A stretch of 5,067 bases of DNA from Firmicutes bacterium UBA6418. Its GTDB lineage: Bacteria; Bacillota; Clostridia; Peptostreptococcales; Anaerovoracaceae. Positions 3,529-5,067 of this stretch are shown here, piece by piece. How positions within the stretch are numbered: the first letter of the stretch is position 1; each line of letters starts with the position of its first letter. The notes under the pieces were generated by a model. The model was given only the letters and a program-made list of their open reading frames with translations. It did no database searches and was not told the DNA's origin. The position numbers were made by a program, and so were the translations under genes. The stretch covers positions 1-5,067 of the forward strand of contig DJPG01000014.1 in the NCBI GenBank assembly GCA_002439735.1, in the 5' to 3' direction.

Positions 3529-5067
3529 ATGACCTATGAAAAAGAAATACCGGATTATGCAATGGTTCCGGCAAAGGAGACGGAGGAGCGGGTGATCATT
3601 CCCGCGAGCAAGGAGGCGGTTTATTCTTCCGTTCCGGTGACCAATGTGACCGAAAAGCCCAAAACGGTGCTCACAATCGAGGAAGACATTCTGGTGCCGG
3701 ATACGAAGCCGGATCTCCGAGAGATTCTGCTGATCGACGGAAAAAATCATCCGATAAGTAAAGAAATTAGTCAGCTCAACAAAAATGAAGACTATGTCAG
3801 CGTTTCCGGAGAGATCGAGCTTCAGACCCTGTACCTGCCGGAAAAAGAGGAAGACTGTGGACCGATCATTTCCGTGCAGGCACGCGTACCATTCAAAGAA
3901 CAGTGGCATATTGGCGTTTCACAAGAGGCATCACTTTTGCTGGATACGCAGATCGAAAAGATTGAGCATATGGTGATCAACGAGCGAAAATACCGGGTCA
4001 AGATTTCACTTGCGATCTATGCCCGGGAGTATACCGACCGCAGAGTCGAGATTTTTGAGGGGCTCAACGGCGAAGAAATCCAGATGCAGCGTGAAAAAGT
4101 CGAGATCACCAATATCGCCCTGCGCAAATCCGATACACTTCAGCTGCAGGAGGATCTGCAGTTGAAGGAAGAATGTCCGATCGATAATATCCTCCGCCAA
4201 GACATCCGGGTGATTGAAAATTACAAGCAGGTGACCGGCGAAAAGGTGGTTGTCAACGGCTTTATTCTGATTCATCTTTTGTACAGCTGTCGGGAGGAGG
4301 TCGAAGCTTGTGAAAATCTGCACCAGGCGCAGGAAAAGGTGGAGTTCACGCAATTTATCCCGATTCGGACGGACGGAAGCTGTGCCGGAAGCCATGTTTG
4401 CTTTGACGGCAGCAATCTGAAAGTCAAGAGGATACAGGGTGAAGATGGAAAAGAGGTCCTGCGGCTGGAGGGCGACCTTCTGACCAGCGTCGAGATCTAC
4501 TGCAATATCGAAAAGGAGATCATTGTCGATGCTTATCATCGGGAAAAGGACTTTTTGTGCGATTTTGAGGAAGAACAATGTCGGACGCTGGTCGGAACCA
4601 CGATGGGTGAATCGTCTCTGCGCGAGATCTTTTCCCCGGAAACGCAGGGAGGCGAACTGCAGCAGATTCTTTACACGGGCGGCGAGATCCATGGCGGTGA
4701 AAGCCGGTGTGAACAGGGCAAGGTTGTGACTGAGGGAAGCGTCTTGGCCAAACTCATCTGTCGGTGCGCCGGAAACGGTGGAAATGGATCGTCACGTATT
4801 TTTTCGCTTACCGAAGAGATTCCGTTCCGCGTGGTGACTGCACTGCCGCAGCTTGCGGGCGACGAAAGAATCCGCGATCAGATTTACCTTAAGGATTTTT
4901 GGGCAGAAAAGATCAACGGCAAACAGATCGAGTTCAACGCCGGCGTGCTGGTCACCACGGAGGTCATGCGCCGGACGCCGCTCAAGGTGCTGGTCAATCC
5001 GGCGTTTGAGGAGAGCAGCGCTGCAAAGCGGCGCGCGCCGATGGTGATCTATGTGGCAAAGAAAAAT
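3529..5067 (+). CDS. sipL: SipL-like spore coat morphogenetic protein: SPOCS (DUF3794) repeats plus start of LysM (3' partial)
   Basis: The frame is open for 513 codons from ATG 3529 to the window edge with no stop. AAAGGGG (3515-3521) lies 7 bases before the start. The protein has no signal peptide and no membrane helix, so it should be cytosolic, in the mother cell. I see up to three SPOCS/DUF3794 modules. The first, about 50-130, is the clearest: it starts LVPDTKPDLREILLIDGK and has a VSVSGEIELQTLYLPEKE core. The second is about 208-278 (EECPIDNILRQDIRVIEN, then VVVNGFILIHLLYSC). The third, weaker, is about 377-440 (ELQQILYTGGEI, then VVTEGSVLAKLICRC). Residues 505-513 (MVIYVAKKN) match the usual opening of a LysM domain, whose GDTLW part would lie past the edge. 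In Clostridioides difficile, SipL uses its LysM to bind SpoIVA and anchor the coat to the forespore. Other DUF3794-LysM proteins exist, so the sipL name is likely rather than proven. Confidence 0.82.
   Translation, partial: MTYEKEIPDYAMVPAKETEERVIIPASKEAVYSSVPVTNVTEKPKTVLTIEEDILVPDTKPDLREILLIDGKNHPISKEISQLNKNEDYVSVSGEIELQTLYLPEKEEDCGPIISVQARVPFKEQWHIGVSQEASLLLDTQIEKIEHMVINERKYRVKISLAIYAREYTDRRVEIFEGLNGEEIQMQREKVEITNIALRKSDTLQLQEDLQLKEECPIDNILRQDIRVIENYKQVTGEKVVVNGFILIHLLYSCREEVEACENLHQAQEKVEFTQFIPIRTDGSCAGSHVCFDGSNLKVKRIQGEDGKEVLRLEGDLLTSVEIYCNIEKEIIVDAYHREKDFLCDFEEEQCRTLVGTTMGESSLREIFSPETQGGELQQILYTGGEIHGGESRCEQGKVVTEGSVLAKLICRCAGNGGNGSSRIFSLTEEIPFRVVTALPQLAGDERIRDQIYLKDFWAEKINGKQIEFNAGVLVTTEVMRRTPLKVLVNPAFEESSAAKRRAPMVIYVAKKN
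4138..4167 (+). repeat. 12-bp hairpin inside the SipL-like gene
   Basis: CTTCAGCTGCAG (4138-4149) pairs with CTGCAGTTGAAG (4156-4167): eleven Watson-Crick pairs plus one G-T pair, with a six-base GAGGAT loop. It lies where the second SPOCS module begins and encodes a Leu/Gln alternation (LQLQEDLQLK), which partly explains the symmetry through repeated CTG and CAG codons. No T-tract follows, so it is not a terminator. Confidence 0.5.

Noticed and set aside
3325..3909. 194-codon open frame on the minus strand across the gntR to SipL-like junction
   Set aside because: It spans the terminator and promoter region and overlaps two well-supported + strand genes; the product is low in recognisable features.
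4006..4692. 228-codon minus-strand open frame opposite the SipL-like gene
   Set aside because: The + strand frame is open for 513 codons with SPOCS modules; this is its shadow.

Overview
The window looks like chromosomal housekeeping and sporulation DNA from a spore-forming, anaerobic Firmicute of the Clostridia, with a Lachnospiraceae-like lineage as my best guess. The reasons are the Shine-Dalgarno-rich starts (GGAGG, AAGGGAG, GAGGTG, AAAGGGG), the moderate G+C content, a TGnTATGAT-type extended -10 promoter, and the combination of a MEP-pathway ispE, a FadR-type GntR regulator and a SPOCS (DUF3794) protein of the SipL spore-coat family. All convincing genes are on the + strand. I see no mobile element, CRISPR array, rRNA or tRNA.

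Layout. Bases 1-165 are the last 54 codons of an unrecognised gene. Bases 166-302 hold a compound inverted repeat (191-229) and a well-formed vegetative promoter (265-293). Its predicted transcription start lies only 2-3 bases before the best tadA start codon (303), so the tadA message may be leaderless. tadA (303-815, tRNA adenosine deaminase) overlaps by 4 bp (ATGA) with a gene for a secreted or membrane-anchored Ig-like protein with a long charged cytoplasmic tail (812-1693). Two back-to-back hairpins (1706-1746) separate this pair from ispE (1767-2702, 4-diphosphocytidyl-2-C-methyl-D-erythritol kinase). ispE is followed after 74 purine-rich bases by a GntR/FCD regulator (2777-3454). A clear intrinsic terminator (stem 3440-3463) includes the stop codon of the regulator. 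A sigma-E-like promoter (3467-3495) then precedes a SipL-like gene (3529 to the window end). That gene runs off the window just as its C-terminal LysM domain begins.

How the genes fit together. tadA and ispE are housekeeping genes (wobble-base editing of tRNA-Arg, and isoprenoid precursor synthesis). The last gene belongs to spore assembly: SipL-type proteins link the coat to the forespore surface through SpoIVA. The strong terminator and separate promoter before it suggest that it is uncoupled from the vegetative genes and turned on in the mother cell. The Ig-like membrane protein and the GntR regulator have no assigned role. I did not find a clearly new biological system. The items most worth a second look are the possible leaderless tadA message, the unassigned Ig-like/TM/charged-tail protein co-translated with tadA, the terminator that includes a stop codon, and two strong hairpins inside coding sequence (ispE 2268-2288 and the SipL-like gene 4138-4167).
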